Shown: positions 4,813 to 5,276 of the stretch, piece after piece
Position numbering within the stretch: the stretch's first letter is position 1
Layout: each line of letters begins with the position of its first letter
From: Clostridium sp. NkU-1
GTDB lineage: Bacteria; Bacillota_A; Clostridia; Lachnospirales; Lachnospiraceae
Assembly: GCA_001312405.1 (NCBI GenBank)
Contig: BBDR01000034.1
Coordinates: 1 to 5,276 of the forward strand
DNA length: 5,276 nucleotides
Reading direction: 5' to 3'
The notes under the pieces: generated by a model
Database searches by the model: none
Seen by the model: only the letters and a program-made list of their open reading frames with translations
What the model was told of the DNA's origin: nothing
Program-made: the position numbers and the translations under genes

Positions 4813-5276
4813 ATGAATAATTGTAAAAATTGGGATGAAAATCGCAGCTATAATGGATGCTGTGGCAGCAGTTCAGCAGGATCCCAGAGATGCAAATGTT
4901 GCGTGGGACCGACTGGACCCAGGGACCTAGAGGTTGCTCTGGACCAACTGGACCTCAAGGACCTAGAGGTTGCCCTGGACCGACTGGACCTCAAGGACCT
5001 AGAGGTTGCCCTGGACCGACTGGACCTCAAGGACCTAGAGGTTGCCTTGGACCGACCGGCCCTCAGGGACCACAAGGACCTCAGGGGCCTGTTGGTCCTC
5101 AGGGACCTCAGGGAATGCAAGGACCCCGGGGACCTATTGGGCCAACTGGACCGACTGGCGCACAGGGACCTATTGGACCGACCGGACCTCAAGGCGCTAA
5201 TGGTGCACAAGGACCTGTTGGACCTACTGGGCCTACTGGCGCTACCGGTGCACAGGGACCGGCTGGACCTACCGGG
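4813..5276 (+). CDS. collagen-like Gly-X-Y repeat protein, one frame disruption, runs off right edge
   Basis: ATG at 4813 with a strong ribosome binding site. Residues 1-31 form a hydrophilic N-terminal region with six Cys (4, 16, 17, 27, 29, 30) and no signal peptide, as in many spore-surface collagen-like proteins. From residue 32 a Gly-X-Y helix begins (GPTGP), but the literal frame changes at 4921 to an Asp/Leu-rich sequence. One missing base near 4918-4920 explains it: the first repeat unit (4906-4940) is 35 bp while the next three are 36. Restored, the chain is 124 residues of unbroken Gly-X-Y to the window edge, first with [12 protein letters not shown] units, then more varied ([16 protein letters not shown]). 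Thr in the Y position is common, as in glycosylated BclA-type proteins. A trimeric filament on the spore or cell surface is inferred. The C-terminal trimerisation domain would lie outside the window. Both the literal and the Gly-X-Y frames are stop-free to the end. Confidence 0.85.
   Translation, partial: MNNCKNWDENRSYNGCCGSSSAGSQRCKCCVGPTGPRDLEVALDQLDLKDLEVALDRLDLKDLEVALDRLDLKDLEVALDRPALRDHKDLRGLLVLRDLRECKDPGDLLGQLDRLAHRDLLDRPDLKALMVHKDLLDLLGLLALPVHRDRLDLP
4906..5066 (+). repeat. 36-bp tandem repeat coding [12 protein letters not shown]
   Basis: Units lie at 4906-4940 (35 bp, short by one base), 4941-4976, 4977-5012 and 5013-5048, with a partial fifth unit (GPTGPQ) to 5066. Copies differ by only a few bases, mostly at the codon after Cys (Ser, Pro, Pro, Leu). 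The 35-bp first unit is direct evidence of a one-base deletion relative to its neighbours. Confidence 0.92.

Noticed and set aside
4848..5210. Minus-strand ORF of 120 codons rich in Ser/Arg
   Set aside because: It is the reverse reading of the Gly-X-Y repeat; the SRSLRSSRS pattern is a by-product of the repeat.

Overview
The window looks like an accessory, cell-surface region of a low-GC, Gram-positive, probably spore-forming Clostridia-type bacterium (Lachnospiraceae-like is my best guess, not proven). The reasons are AGGAGG-type ribosome binding sites, AT-rich intergenic DNA, secreted adhesin-like proteins with acidic tandem repeats, and a collagen-like Gly-X-Y protein with a Cys-rich, signal-less N-terminus of the kind seen on clostridial and bacillar spore surfaces.

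Layout. Positions 3790 to 1 are read on the minus strand as one probable operon of four genes: a 64-residue small ORF (3790-3597), a 48-residue hydrophobic small ORF (3600-3453), a 723-residue secreted beta-helix (pectate-lyase-like fold) adhesin (3456-1281), and a secreted acidic repeat protein (1225 to beyond position 1). The first three appear coupled by ATGA stop/start overlaps. Positions 3791-4812 are an AT-rich divergent intergenic region with inverted repeats. From 4813 a collagen-like gene runs on the plus strand off the right edge.

The main observation is that none of these genes is intact as given. I reconstruct eight one-base frame disruptions. Five are one extra base in A/T runs of 6-7 (3480-3486, 3327-3333, 2514-2519, 1568-1574, 1497-1503). 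Three are one missing base at or beside G/C runs (3705-3709, 701-703, about 4918-4920). Correcting them gives lengths divisible by three, continuous protein-like sequence, two ATGA couplings and a regular 36-bp repeat period. Literal translation gives only fragments. Homopolymer sequencing error, phase-variable slippage and pseudogene decay all remain possible; the sequence alone cannot decide.

Taken together the locus encodes surface material: a beta-helix adhesin, an acidic Asp-X-repeat protein with possible Ca2+-binding stretches, and divergently a Cys-containing collagen-like filament. The two small coupled ORFs ahead of the adhesin are not recognised.
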